From Ampullaceana balthica (lineage: Eukaryota; Mollusca; Gastropoda; Lymnaeidae), in NCBI GenBank assembly GCA_944989445.1, contig CALYLW010001022.1:215579-279578 (forward strand): a stretch of 64,000 bases of DNA, given 5' to 3'. The number at the start of each line of letters is the position of its first letter. Within the stretch, counting starts at the first letter, position 1. This document shows positions 11,607 through 24,095 of the stretch, piece after piece. The notes beneath the pieces are model-generated. The model saw nothing but the letters and a program-made list of their open reading frames with translations, did no database searches and had not been told where the DNA came from. The position numbers and the translations under genes were made by a program.

Positions 11607-12063
11607 AAATCCTTTATGTACGAGAAGTAATTAAAAGAATGTTCATTATAATACGCAGCGCCAGACCATCCAGAAATAAAAAATTGCAGTTGTGTCGTAA
11701 AACATGTTTAATATAATGCGCACCGATCAGGAATATGTTTATAAAAAGAGCTGTCAATAAAATACGCACCTTATTGCGCGACAGAAAGGTTGTTCAATAT
11801 AATACGCACCGCGACGCTCTATCTCAAAAAATAGCATGATACATAGGAATAAATAAAATAATCTAAATAATCAATAATTTAATTACTGTACATGCGATTG
11901 ATCTGAAATTTTGATAGAATGTTTTTATCATCGGTACGAAACTGCCTGCAAAATTTCAGCTCGCTATCTTGCGAGCAAGTGGGTTAAAAATCGATCAAAA
12001 GTTTTGGCGACAAGGTCGGTCGGTCGGTCGGCCGCAGACACCACGAGTTAATATAAAGGATTT
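11607..12063 (-). repeat. 0.5-kb repeat, solitary 457-bp copy
   Basis: Complete unit on the minus strand, bounded by aaatcctttat at 11607-11617 and ataaaggattt at 12053-12063, an 11-bp perfect inverted pair. Contains the gtgcgtattatattgaac motif several times and a cggt microsatellite near 12016-12030. A solitary copy between its own inverted ends suggests mobility rather than pure satellite expansion. Confidence 0.85.
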
Positions 12064-12760
12064 AAAAAATAGATAATCTCATGCAAAGTTATTTTCTAGC
12101 AATAAGTATACAATAAATACACAGATACTTATTCTTTAGCAATACTTATAGAGTATACAATATGGTAACCATGTATCAAATAGACATCAAAATAGTTTTT
12201 TTTTAAAGTAAATGTACTAAGAATTACTTATGATTCTAATTAAGTGCGTTGCTTAAACGTTATGTTATGTGAATTATGTGCAAGTGACAGCAAATGGTCG
12301 GTGGTATATGCAAAGTTGTAAAATAAAAAAAAATAAAAAAAGAAAATTAAACTAAAATTTTGTTTGCCCAGGTAGTCGCGTTTGACCCCGACCCCAAGCA
12401 GTTTATATAATTTAAAAATTATTTAATTTCTGTCTTGGTTAGAAATCTATTTTCATAGGAGATTGGCTTCGTGCTAAAATAAAATGGGGCTAAATGTACT
12501 TAAGTGACATTTAAAAAAAATCAAATTCAATATATACAATGAACTTTTGACATCTTGTTTAGACCAATCTACTTTGAAAAGTTGAAACAATACAATGTAA
12601 CTAGGACCAATTTTTTAACACACAAACAAATTTTAAAAAACTTGATTATCTCAAAATGCGTATTCAGTCACTACAGTACCTTTAGCACAAAGCTCTTTTT
12701 GTGAAGTGTGTTTAATGTAGCTCCAAGAATCTTGCCGTAAAGAGATACTGGTCGGTATGT
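12064..12760. other. Unassigned stretch
   Basis: AT-rich; no gene or element recognised. Confidence 0.4.
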
Positions 12761-13136
12761 CAATGCATCAGTGGCGTAGCTAGACGTTTTGCCGCCGGGG
12801 CGGTCTCCAATTTGCCGCCCTTTATAAACTTGTAGTGACATAGTTTTTATAAATTAATAAACATAAATAAATAATTGTAATCGAAACAAAGTAAAGGTGG
12901 CGAACATTTTTACCATCGGATGTCATATTTAAGTAAGCAGCAATAAAGAAGGCAATGTAAGATGTTATACCTAAAAATACATATTTTATAAAAAAAATAT
13001 AAGATACTTTTTTTAAAGATTACAAGAAAGTTACTGAGGAGACAAACATATTCCAAATTTACACAAAAATATTACCATTTAATTTTTTTTGTAAACATTT
13101 TGTGTACATTAGTATGTAAATTTATTATTTATACTA

Positions 13137-13215
13137 GGGCTGTTAACGATTAATTTCAATTTAATCGTTAACTTTTTAAAAGTTAACGATTAATTAATCG
13201 TTAATATCGATTATA
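13137..13215. repeat. Terminal hairpin of a nested hAT-like element
   Basis: Begins tagggctgttaacgattaat and then carries several inverted copies of ttaacgattaa, able to fold into a strong hairpin. Such TAGGGCTG starts are seen in other hAT elements. The opposite end was not found; the adjacent transposase C-terminus at 13275-13490 fits it being the 3' end of a minus-strand element. Confidence 0.55.
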
Positions 13216-13274
13216 GCCAAAAATAAAATTTATGATGTCATAAGTAACACTTATTAAACGTTCTTGTTGAAAAT

Positions 13275-13490
13275 CTAAATAACACTGGAATATCGGTGTT
13301 CATTAAGTTTCCACCATTGTAGAGGGTTAATGGATTCAGGAACTTTCATCTCCATTTTGTAACGCAGTAATTCATCAGAAGAGCTGTCGTCATTTATTGT
13401 CTCTGAGTTAGACTCCATTACTGCCATTAGCTTAGTACGCTTTTCATTCGGTTTGATTAGTGGGCGAAGTGTTAGAACCATGGTAGGCAA
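13275..13490 (-). pseudogene. hAT transposase C-terminal fragment, ZBED-like
   Basis: The last 30 codons carry VPESINPLQWWKLNEHR followed by YSSVI; the dP-L-WW-x-N-x-H/R-F/Y pattern is the start of the hAT dimerisation domain of ZBED-type transposases. The frame stops right after and no upstream catalytic portion is open. It probably belongs to the nested element whose hairpin end is at 13137, because the outer element has a different, TTF-type transposase. Confidence 0.6.
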
Positions 13491-13859
13491 ACTTTATCAA
13501 CATTTTGAACATTCCCGTCAGTCAATAGTTTAAAACCAAAATGTTCGTGTAATCGTCAGGAAATGTGTTATTATTTATCGGCCACTATTTATTATTATTA
13601 TTTTTTACTTTTTGACTTCCAATAATTTGTAAATGATTGGTCTATAAATCGTTAAAAAATAATTTAATCTTTAAAAATGTTTGCCTTTTGTACTTTGTAA
13701 GCCTTTCCTCTGCACTTTTTCATACCTAAACATTTTCTAATTCCTTTAAAATCATATTTGTGATTTCCTCAGCAGTTTTTTAATTTTAAAAAAAGTAAAT
13801 AAGCAATTCTACAACGTAAACTTCGCTGCCATCAATCTTTTAATTTGGCTATAGTCTAT

Positions 13860-14545
13860 ACTACAGTTCAATCTTAGTGCGAAATATCTGGAGTGCTGTC
13901 AAATATCATATACATGTTTTTAGCTTGCTTTATTTAGTCCATAATTGTTTTTCTCACTGCACCTCTCAATATGAATTCATTTTAAATCATTTTCGACAAA
14001 TAGGAGACACTACATCCCATCTTAATTTTTACTAAATGTTCACACAATACTGGATCGTACTTGGCCAACAAGTCAACAAGCTATAGAAAATTTTAACTCA
14101 TTTTCAAATTGAATTGATGTCTTCCTCATGAATACTTTCACGACGACCATTCAACGCGAAGTATTGTGAGAATTTCCTTTAATGTTTTCTAATTTCTTTA
14201 TCAATATTCTGTTGCTGTAGTTAATCAAAAGTTGCGCCTTGTCCAATTATTTCTAATTGTCTTATTTCTAATTCCTTCTATTGGGAAAATGATCGGATGT
14301 GCAGTAGACTCAACTCGTGCTTACTTATTTTGAGATTTAATTTCCACCATTTGTTAAAACCATTTTCCGTGTTAAAATTTGATTGGAAAAGATTATCAAA
14401 CAGTTTACAGCAAAAACAATATATAATTTTCTTAAATGGTGAATACACCATCCACCATATCAACAAACTTTCACCCTTATGCAATATTTGGAGAAAAAAA
14501 AACAAATCGCGATTAATCTTTCTAGTCAAATTTTCAGTAAAATAG
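13860..14545 (-). pseudogene. hAT transposase N-terminal half, ZMYM1/TTF type
   Basis: Minus-strand pieces in order: a TTF-type zinc-finger region near 14520-14290 (WWMVYSPFKKIIYCFCCKLF, then NTENGFNKWWKL and ISKHE); LLAKYDPVLCEHLVKIK near 14085-14035; and a catalytic-region start IFDSTPDISH near 13915-13880, followed at once by stops. This order is that of ZMYM1-like hAT transposases. The C-terminal half is missing or unreadable. Frames change between the pieces, so it is nonfunctional. It is the internal gene of the 12769-15202 element. Confidence 0.7.
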
Positions 14546-15210
14546 ACTAATTCAAACTATTAAAACATTATTTTAATATGATAGGCGAAACATTTTTCAT
14601 GAATAAACGTATTTTAATGAACAACACAAATTTTGTTTGTGCTACTTTAATGAAAAACAAATCAACAAACAAACAAAATTAATTTTTAATAAATTACCTT
14701 AGAATAATTTTCTAAAAACGTAATATAAATTACTGCATGCAAGTTAAACAAAATATTTGAACCACCGTGCCATGTAGGTACTTGTTCGCGTATCATTCTG
14801 TGCATGTCGAAAATCCACGCAAAAACTGTCGCGGCGATATTGATAGTATTTTCGGTCCAGCGGTGATGAGTTTTTGTGTTTTTTTTTCTTATAAAAGCGT
14901 CACCTGTGACTTATACCGATTAATTTTCAAAACAAAGCAATACAAATTTTGAGCGACTTTAACTTTTTTAACGGTTATGCGTTAGTTATAACAAACAGTA
15001 TGTAATCAAAATTTTTTGTTAGAATCCGTTAATTACGACTCGAGAGTACGAATATTTTATTTTCACCCGGGTAATCCTCCTTCAAAAGAAAAAGGGCGGT
15101 TGTCTGAAATGTCTGTACTTTTCAAAAGACCTAAAATGCCGCCCCCTAAATGAGTGCTGACCGGGGCGGACCGCCCCACCACCCCCTCTAGCTACGCCAC
15201 TGCAATGCAT

Positions 15211-15960
15211 TTTATGATGAAAAAGGACACCATACACCAGTTCTCTACCTCTCGGCAGCTTCAATGGCTAGTGATGTTTGATGTTTTAAAATTACACTTG
15301 TTTTGCAGTGTTTGAGTTCATGTGTTTGATGTCCTGCCTTCATATCTCTGTGAATAAATATCTGTCCATTGATTTAAATTTTCCTCCAGATGTGCGAAAA
15401 TACAACCCAGAGAGGGGAAACTTCAGCTCTTGCCAGGGGCAACTTATGGCCTTGACACGCCTCTGGTCGAATGTATTGGGGATTGTTCAGCCAGTTTCAA
15501 TAGAACCGTAAGTTGTGAAAAGCCGCGTTGTAGATGCGCGAGATGTTTTCATGAGTGTTTGAAAACGTCCTGCTTTGAATGTTGTCATGGCAACAACAAT
15601 TTAATGCTCGAAGCAAACGCTCTGCTAAAAAAAAAGAAGAAAAAAAGTTGTCATCAGCAATTATTGTTTGACAAACACGGTTCTTCAGGTTTTTGTTGTT
15701 GCTCTTCGTTTGTCTTACATTACTTTTTGTGTGTTTATAAATTCTTCTTTATTGTGATGTGTTTGTAGGATTTAACATGTTTTTTTTTCTTCCTGTTCCT
15801 GCATTTATTCCATCGCATGAGTTCAGTCAGTTGAGCAAACACTCGCGGATTTCTGTTTCTTTTATCTGAACAAGGTCTGCAATTTTATTCAGATTCTTCT
15901 GTGACCATGTGACCTAATACTTATAAGCATATTTTGATCAATTTGATTCACTAGAAACAG
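15211..15960. other. Stretch with one possible exon
   Basis: Only 15390-15507 stands out (see separate entry). The remainder is AT-rich with T-runs and no recognised element. Confidence 0.35.
15390..15507 (+). other. Possible host exon, 118 bp, unproven
   Basis: A polypyrimidine stretch and ttcctccag end at 15389, and gtaagttgtg, a consensus donor, starts at 15508. Two of three frames are open: one reads CAKIQPREGKLQLLPG then continues to CIGDCSASFNRT (39 codons from 15391), the other VRKYNPERGNFSSCQGQL onward. The stretch is more GC-rich than its flanks. I recognise neither peptide and see no partner exon, so this is only a candidate; chance splice-like motifs are common. Confidence 0.18.
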
Positions 15961-15970
15961 CTCTATCAAG

Positions 15971-15982
15971 AAATATATATAT

Positions 15983-16056
<74 letters not shown>

Positions 16057-16062
16057 TATATA
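15971..16062. repeat. (AT)n microsatellite
   Basis: Around 90 bp of near-perfect AT dinucleotides with a short AC insert at the left. Confidence 0.95.
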
Positions 16063-17035
16063 GATGCCACTTTTAAACAGTCAAATCAAACTAAATAATC
16101 TTAATCCTCGTGTATGAAAAAAAGAGGTGTGAATCGCACTCTGAAATATCTTGTCTCGCAATAATGTTGGTGCCAACTATCAATAAGATATCAATTTTTA
16201 TCATCCGTGACAGTTGGTGGAGTCTGCTGTCATCAGTAGTCCCCACACTCAATTATTTATTGGCCGCACTTTGAGTTTTTCCACTGATCTGTGGCCAAGG
16301 GAGGCGATCGTGAGAGGTGGCCGAGTCCGATTACATTTATCAGTGCCACGAGATCTAGGTAATCGATGCCATTCTGATGATGTAGTAAATTGTTCTTTAA
16401 TCAGCGGATATTCAGGTTTGCATCGTTAGTAGGTTGTCAGGTTTTTAAACTCAGTAGGGTGGCAGGCGTCAGGGTTGTACTTCCAGTAGGTTTATATTTA
16501 AAAGAATGGTGTGTGTTAGTGTTAAAGTTGCTTAGGTTTCATTAGTGTCAAAGGGCATCTATGCGGGCATCTATGCGATTTGATGCGATTTAATTTTTAA
16601 AAGGAGGAGCAAGCTACCCACCTATTAAACTAGCGACATGAAAACTCGATATTATTTCTTAAACAAGGAACATCAACTCTCGATCCCATTTCTTACACAA
16701 AAAACTTAAACCATTGATCACAATTCTATAATACTGTTGTGATGATAAGCGCATTTTTAAGATGGCGTAGTAGTTTTTATGTTAGATTAAAGACAGTGAG
16801 ATCAAAGATTTTCAGGGTCATCGTTTTTATGAAGGATTTTTTGAAAGCTCACCAACATCTTGATAAAGTTCTAAAAGTTATAAAACTTCTACATGTTGAA
16901 GAGACGAGGGAAAAGTTGCTTGTTATAAATAAACAGGACAAGATCGCAAATGGCTTAATCAAAAACGTCTTTTGTTCTCTTATAAATTCTTGAACGTTAA
17001 ATTTCCCGATGGTAATTCGTTCGAGCACTTTAGCA
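16063..17035. other. Unassigned stretch
   Basis: An 84-codon plus-strand frame at 16739-16993 (lysine- and leucine-rich) has no recognisable domain. No element ends seen. Confidence 0.35.
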
Positions 17036-17180
17036 AGCATGGCATACAAACATTTATAAGACGTGTCATACAAACGTTTAAAAGGCATGTCATACAAACA
17101 TCTATCAAGCATGACATACACATGTTTATCAAACATGGCATACCAACGTTTAGCAAATAAAGCATACAAACATACATTAA
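17036..17180. repeat. 24-bp degenerate tandem repeat
   Basis: Six diverged copies of aagcatggcatacaaacatt plus four bases. As 24 is a multiple of three it keeps open frames on both strands (for example 16849-17226 minus), which read as 8-residue repeats; I treat these as repeat artefacts. Confidence 0.85.
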
Positions 17181-17422
17181 AATACAAGGGGAAGCTGTTG
17201 AAGAAGAGTTTGTGGCTGCAAAACAAAATAAAACGTGTCTTTGTTTCTTTTACTTTTTAAAAGATTTTATATCAATTGTATACATCTGCCAAGTTACTGA
17301 AATTTATATATCTTTATGCATACGATAAAGTAACTAGAAAGCTGTATAAATTGAAAGACGCAGACGTTTAACTGTAGAAAAGTAATGTTATCTAGTGATT
17401 TGTGTTCATTAATATGTTGAAT

Positions 17423-17626
17423 AGGTGTGTTGGACAGGTCTGTTAGACAGGTGCGTTAGACAGGTGTGTTGGACAGGTGTGTTGGACAAGTGTGTTGGAC
17501 AGGTTTGTTGAACATGTGTGTTGGACAAATGTGTTGGACAAGTGTGTTGGACAAGTGTGTTGGACAAGTGTGTTGGACAAGTCTGTTGGACAGGTGTGTT
17601 GGACAGGTGTGTTGGACAGTTGTGCT
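17423..17626. repeat. 15-bp minisatellite
   Basis: About 14 copies of gtgtgttggacaggt, alternating with a caagt variant. The unit length is a multiple of three and therefore gives open frames on both strands. Confidence 0.93.
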
Positions 17627-17761
17627 TGGTGTATGTGGGGCGTCCTGCCACTTTGTTAATTTTAGTCGAATTTGTTGACCTAAATCTGATTTTATTTAGA
17701 AACACTAGACTGAGCTTCATTATAGACACCATCGTGTCCATGGCTCCTTGTTGTTCCTAGC

Positions 17762-19640
17762 ACATTGGTGTTCCTGGTACCTTGAAGTTCCTAGCACATT
17801 GGTGTTCCTGGTACCTTGAAGTTCCTAGCACATTGTTGTTCCTGGTACCTTGAAGTTCCTAGCACCTTGGTGTTCCTGGTACCTTGAAGTTCCTAGCACA
17901 TTGATGTTCTTGGTACCGTGTTGTTCCTAGCACCTTGGTGTTCCTGGTACCTAGAAGTTCTTAGCACATTGGTGTTCCTGGTACCTTGCTGTTCCTAGCA
18001 CATTGGTGTCCCTGGTACCTTGAAGTTCCTAGCACCTTTGTGTTCCTGGTACCTTGAAGTTCCTAGCACATTGGTGTTCCTGGTACCTTGTTGTTCCTAG
18101 CACCTTGGTGTTTCTGGTACCTTGTTGTTCCTAGCACCTTGGTGTTTCTGGTACCTTGTTGTTCCTAGCACCTTGGTGTTTCTGGTACCTTGTTGTTCCT
18201 AGCACCTTGGTGTTTCTGGTACCTTGTTGTTTCTAGCACCTTGGTGTTTCTGGTACCTTGTTGTTTCCTAGCACCTTGGTGTTTCTGGTACCTTGTTGTT
18301 CCTAGCACCTTGGTGTTTCTGGTACCTTGTGTTCCTAGCACATTGGTGTTCCTAGCACCTTGGTGTTCTGGTACCTTGTTGTTCCTAGCACATTGGTGTT
18401 CTTGGTACCGTGTTGTTCCTAGCACCTTGGTGTTCCTAGCACATTGGTGTTCTTGGTACCTTGGTGTTCCTAGCACATTGGTGTTCCTGGTACCTTGTTG
18501 TTCCTAGCACATTGGTGTTCCTGGTACCTTGTTGTTCCTAGCACATTGGTGTTCTTGGTACCGTGTTGTTCCTAGCACCTTGGTGTTCCTAGCACCTTGG
18601 TGTTCCTAGCACCTTGGTGTTCCTAGCACCTTGTTGTTCCTAGCACCTTGGTGTTCCTAGCACCTTGTTGTTCCTAGCACATTGGTGTTCCTGGTACCTT
18701 GTTGTTCCTAGCACATTGGTGTTCTTGGTACCTTGGTGTTCCTAGCACCTTGTTGTTCCTAGCACATTGGTGTTCCTGGTACCTTGTTGTTCCTAGCACA
18801 TTGGTGTTCCTGGTACCTTGAAGTTCCTAGCACATTGGTGTTCCTGGTACTTTGAAGTTCCTAGCACATTGGTGTTCCTGTTACCTTGTTGTTCCTAGCA
18901 CATTGGTGTTCCTGGTACCTTGAAGTTCCTAGCACATTGGTGTTCCTGGTACCTTGAAGTTCCTAGCACATTGGTGTTCCTGGTACCTTGAAGTTCCTAG
19001 CACATTGTTGTTCCTGGTACCTTGAAGTTCCTAGCACCTTGGTGTTCCTGGTACCTTGAAGTTCCTAGCACATTGATGTTCTTGGTACCGTGTTGTTCCT
19101 AGCACCTTGGTGTTCCTGGTACCTAGAAGTTCTTAGCACATTGGTGTTCCTGGTACCTTGCTGTTCCTAGCACATTGGTGTCCCTGGTACCTTGAAGTTC
19201 CTAGCACCTTTGTGTTCCTGGTACCTTGAAGTTCCTAGCATATTGGTGTTCCTGGTACCTTGTTGTTCCTAGCACCTTGGTGTTTCTGGTACCTTGTTGT
19301 TCCTAGCACCTTGGTGTTTCTGGTACCTTGTTGTTTCTAGCACCTCGGTGTTTCTGGTACCTTGTTGTTCCTAGCACCTTGGTGTTTCTGGTACCTTGTT
19401 GTTTCTAGCACCTTGGTGTTTCTGGTACCTTGTTGTTTCTACCACTTGGTGTTTCTGGTACCTTGTTGTTCCTATCACCTTGGTGTTTCTGGTACCTTGT
19501 TGTTCCTAGCACCTTGGTGTTTCTGGTACCTTGTTGTTCCTAGCACCTTGGTGTTCGGTCTGCACTGCAGCACACTGCTGTTTCTAGCAATTTGGTGTTT
19601 CTGGTACTTCGTTGTTCCTAGCACCTTGTTCTTCCTAGCA
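17762..19640. repeat. 34-bp minisatellite made of two 17-bp halves
   Basis: The unit is ttcctagcacattggtg joined to ttcctggtaccttgaag; the halves are diverged copies of each other, so a 17-bp ancestor doubled before the 34-bp unit expanded. About 55 units. A run of rare variants (cacattgttg, then gatgttcttggtaccgtg, then ctagaagttcttag) at 17829-18140 recurs at 19001-19310, an offset of 1172 bp, showing a large segmental duplication inside the array. Confidence 0.94.
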
Positions 19641-20500
19641 CGCTGATTTTAGCATCTTGCAGCATCCTATTGCTACTTATAAAGGTTTTAATTTACCCAC
19701 AGTCCACGGCTACTTGTTTTTTTAAAACCTTATTTAAAGCAGCTATTGTGAAAACACCCAAGATAACTATTACATTTTTTTTGCCTTTCAGCTTTTATGT
19801 AAATCTTGAGACTAATAAATCAATTTAAATCCCTTAAAATGCCATCGACATTATAAAATAACTTTTCCGACAATCTATTGATTCTATGCCTTTAACCTCA
19901 TAAAAAATGTGTATGATAGTAACTGACTTGTCTACTTCCGCTTGCACTTGGTTTGGTTTGGTTTAGAGGCTTCTGTTCGACACAAACAGGTAAATAACAA
20001 AAATAACTGGATGGATGGTTGGACAATGCGCACATTGAAATTCTTCTCGGCAGATCTTCAAAACTAGAGAGAATCTAAGACATACATAACTGGAGAGAAT
20101 CTAAGATATACAAAACAGTAAACTGGAGAGAATTTTGAGTCATAAAAAACTGGATAGAATTTAAGACTAAACTAAAATGACATAGAGACAATGTTTCCTC
20201 CAAGTTCCATTGGTTCGTGTGCCAAGTAGTACCCTTAAAGTTCTAAGTTGTACAATATGTGTTTTATGTGTATGTAGCTGAGTGGTGGCTAAACAATATA
20301 AAGTCCAATTCACCCGGTAAGGATATGCAACAGTTTTATTTCAACACAAATGGAACAGTTGTCCTTGGCACACTGAACTGTCATTCTTTCTCTACTTCCT
20401 TTCTTCCCTCATACCACCTAGTGCATCTCGGTGCGGTGCACATGGTGCGGCGCTGTGTGGGTGTGCACACTACCACATTATTAACTGCTTAGGATATCAA
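19641..20500. other. Unassigned stretch
   Basis: Contains a loose repeat of actggagagaatctaaga at 20055-20165. No coding feature supported. Confidence 0.4.
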
Positions 20501-22070
20501 ACAGTTTTATTCTCAATCTCTCACACAGACCAGGGGCAGTGTGTTACTGGCCCGCTGGCGTGTCCCTGCTTGTTAAGTACGAACTCCCAAGCCCAATGTT
20601 AAGGACTTATGTCTATATGGTATTAGACACCAAGTACTTAGGCTCTAGTTGTCTAGGGTAATATTAATTAATGGCTCTAGCCCCCAGTGTTTTAAGTATT
20701 AATACTAATATCGACTACAATACTTAAACACATTTAAATGATGACACTTAACACCTCTGTGTACAACAGAGAGAAAATATTTATTTACATTAAATATATA
20801 ATATATATATATATACAAAAATGAAATGGCATTGATTACAAACTATGAATACTCTACAACATATGAAATAAAGGTATGCTGTGTTCTCAACTTAACCTCT
20901 TACTTTCACATCCAATGAACTGGCACAGGTCCCCTGGCTCCGCCTCCAAAATGCCTATGCGAGACTGACCACCTGTCCGTCTCGCTTGACCGTTAACTCT
21001 AGTGGGCGTTCCCAGACTTGACAGTCGTGCCCCCTCAGTTACGTCTTCAGCACTGGTTCTCACTTTGTCACGGCTCAGGGTCGTCTTGCCCACTTTTGCC
21101 TGTAGAGCACATCTGGTGCTCACTTCAACACTAAGTTGCACTTGGCAATTCTAGCCCTATGTTACTTCCTTTACTGTAGGCAATACTACCCTACATTTCT
21201 TCCTACACAGTAGGCAGGTAACACTACCCTACCATACTTTTCGCCTCTGTAGGTAACACTACCCTACAGTACTTGCTGAACCACTTCAGCAAGGCTCTGT
21301 TCCCCACAGTCTATCCCCTAGAACTTAATTCTCAGAGTGACCTGTGATATCTGGGAAAGAGGACGCCTCATGGTTTCTCCCTAGTATATAAAAGACCGCT
21401 CACCCATGCCATTATAGCATATGTCCTACATTCCTGTTAATTCTATTGGGCGAACCTTTGCCCCATGGCTGGTGCATGTGACAACTTTCTCCGGGTTGGT
21501 CAAACCCTACGTCTCATCCTCTTGGCACGTGATGGACTGTTTCCAGTAGGTACCAATCACGGCCTCATTTGCATAACTTCTACTACTTCGCTTGACCCAA
21601 TGTCAAATGTAGCGTTGGTTGGGTCTAACACCTACCCCCAACGGTTCTAAACTTCTAACAATTCTCAAACAATATATTCAGGTACTTAACACTGCTCATC
21701 ACGGAATGACCTCCCCGTGCAGTAAAACACTGGTAGTTTGTCAGTCGCTCTCTGTGAACTACAGTCACATCGAGTGAACTCCAGTCACGTCGAGGGCTGG
21801 AGTGAACCTGCAGTGACCCGTTCCGGTCACTAAGGTGGACTGCTGAGGTTTAACTCTAGCAGACGGCTACATGTACAAAATATTACATTACACAAACAGC
21901 AGTTAAAATTATAATTGAAGTGGACATTTTTTGAAAAATAAATAAATTATGGCACTTTAATTAAAAAATTATAAACATATAACAATTGTTAAACAAAATC
22001 AAATTTTATGTCTGTTATTGAAACAAACCAAGTGACGAAATGCCAAGCCAGTCACTACAATTGGCGGCTT
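20501..22070. other. Unassigned, locally GC-richer stretch
   Basis: Base composition shifts upward at 20880-21850. It holds three diverged copies of a roughly 45-bp unit with aacactaccctac (21176-21275), an AT microsatellite near 20798-20814, and near 21790-21880 a segment (gagggctggagtga, tctagcagacgg) related to the interior of the TIR element at 42419-42788. Small open frames (for example 20887-21141 minus) show no family motif. It could be a degraded mobile element; no ends were found. Confidence 0.4.
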
Positions 22071-24095
22071 GTCCCTTCTCTAGCGCTGAATTTCAACAGA
22101 CATGTAAGGTTGACCTGATGTCCGTATTCTGATAAGCTTTAAGCCTCTAAAGAATGTCTAAATTAAAATCTTCCAGGTTATTTCTAGATTTTATTTGTAT
22201 TGTGTTAAGCAGTATCCGCGAGCACAATTAGCTCCCGAATCAAGTCTTGATGCTAGAAAATGTTGTGTGAATATCCAACAGAATATTTGCGATGTGATGA
22301 CTTGTTCTTCATCCATGAAATTAAAAATATAAAAAAATCTCATCAAAATCAAAATTAGCTAACATTATAGAACGATGGTGTTGTTTACTTAGAATGCTGT
22401 AAATTTGGAAACTAATAGTGCGAGTTTTTTTTTGCCAAATTAAAAATACAACATGTTTGTTGACGCTGATCTCAAATATTTGTATGAAAGGACATGTGCG
22501 TGCTGGTAGAGCTAAAGGGTTGTTTATATCTTGACATGCTATCATAGATATTTTCAGTGTTGAGAACCTTTAGGACGTTGTCAATTATCTGGTCATCTTT
22601 ATGAGTTTTATGGATGGCGTAGAGAGTTTATGATAAGATTTTTTGAAACATAACGAAGCGACTCACTTTTCTTTCTATTATCACATGCTTGGTATAAAGT
22701 GCTGAAGAGGATGTCAGACAAACTACGAGGCGTTTAACGGTGGGTTTAGAAATTAAAAAATAAAGAAACGTTTCCCCACGGAACGTTGGAATTTCTACGG
22801 CTCTAAAATAGCGTCTGAGCAATCTTCCCGAGGCCATTAGTAATCATTTTTGGAGAAAAAAAATGTGTCAATGACTTGTTTCTGTACGCCACAGGAAATT
22901 AATCTAATTGTGTCAAGGTTAACAATTCATGGAGAGATGGATGTTTGAAGAAAAAAAGTAAAGAATAATTATTTACCTAATAATGAGAACTTTATCGTTT
23001 TTTATTTTGGCTTCTAAAGAAGGGATTTATTGGCTGGAACTAATTTTAGAAATTCAAAAGTGACCAATCAGAAAAGAGATGCCCGTGATGACGCCATCAC
23101 AATCTGGCCCAATCAAAAGCAATGACACATTAAATTTTTAGACTGTGCTGTAAATCAAGGATAAAGATATCGAACTATGAACCACGCCGTCCAGGCTTGT
23201 GGTAAAAAAATTTACTCAGTAGTTCTCACTAATTATCCCGAAAGCTGTCTATACGAAATTGAGTGAGATAAGAGATGCCTGCAAGCCCAAGTAACTTTGG
23301 AACCCAACGACTAATGAAGCCTTGCAGTAGATATGAACTGTTGATAATGTAAATATTTAATACCATCATTTCAAGGTCAGACACCATCTTAAGCGTGGTT
23401 TGAATGAAAATTTAAAAAAAAATTATAACAAAATTATATTAACTTGGCTTTCAAAGGAATAGCACATGAACTGCCAATTAGCTTGATTTATTGTCCTATC
23501 ATTTCATTAAAGCAGTAATTACATTAATCAAGTGTTCCCTTCTCTCAATAAACCCACAATTACATTAATGCACCGTAATCTATTTTCATGTAACCCCTTT
23601 CTCAGCGTTTCTTATTAAAATCATAAATAAATGTTTGATTATCTGAAAGCTTCACGCACGACAATATTTCCATCACAGTGAACCTTAAATAAATCTACTC
23701 GAGTGCTGCCCCTTGCACGTTTCCAGAGTTAGAGTTATCAGATAGTGTTGCTAGGCTACGATCAAACACAGAGTAGCTGGGTGTCTATTGTTCATCTGAT
23801 GTACATGACATGGAAGACATTATTTTAATTAGGTCCGGATAAAGAGCTAGGCCTGACATTTAAAAGGGTAAATGTTGGGAAATTTGCGTGTAAAACTCTT
23901 GTCAGAGAACTATATTTGAAAAGAATATAGCAAAAAATGGGACACAAAAAAAGCCATAGAGGAAAAAAGTTAATTAACGAAAGCTTTTAATGGAATCCCA
24001 AGGGCTTTACAAATATCCATGATTTATGTGACACCTTGAGGTCCTTAAAAAATTGGAGCCCTGCCAACTTAGGCTGCTAATAAAATGCCAAAAAA
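22071..24095. other. Unassigned AT-rich stretch
   Basis: Two kilobases without repeat structure, element ends or persuasive coding. Frames of 69-74 codons on the minus strand (22321-22545, 22628-22837) have no motif. Confidence 0.4.

Larger units (their letters stand above)
12769..15202 (-). mobile_element. hAT transposon, 2434 bp, ends intact
   Basis: The two ends are perfect 16-bp inverted repeats (CAGTGGCGTAGCTAGA), flanked by a perfect 8-bp duplication caatgcat at 12761-12768 and 15203-15210. GC-rich subterminal stretches (gccgccggggcgg and its counterpart) follow each end. The minus-strand transposase inside is broken, and a second hAT fragment (13137 onward) appears nested in it. Confidence 0.9.

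Noticed and set aside
20887..21141. 84-codon minus-strand frame in a GC-richer patch
   Set aside because: No recognisable domain, no splice partners, composition alone explains it.
20501..22070. LTR retrotransposon
   Set aside because: Composition shift and internal repeats suggested an element, but no paired long terminal repeats, primer binding site or polyprotein motifs could be found.
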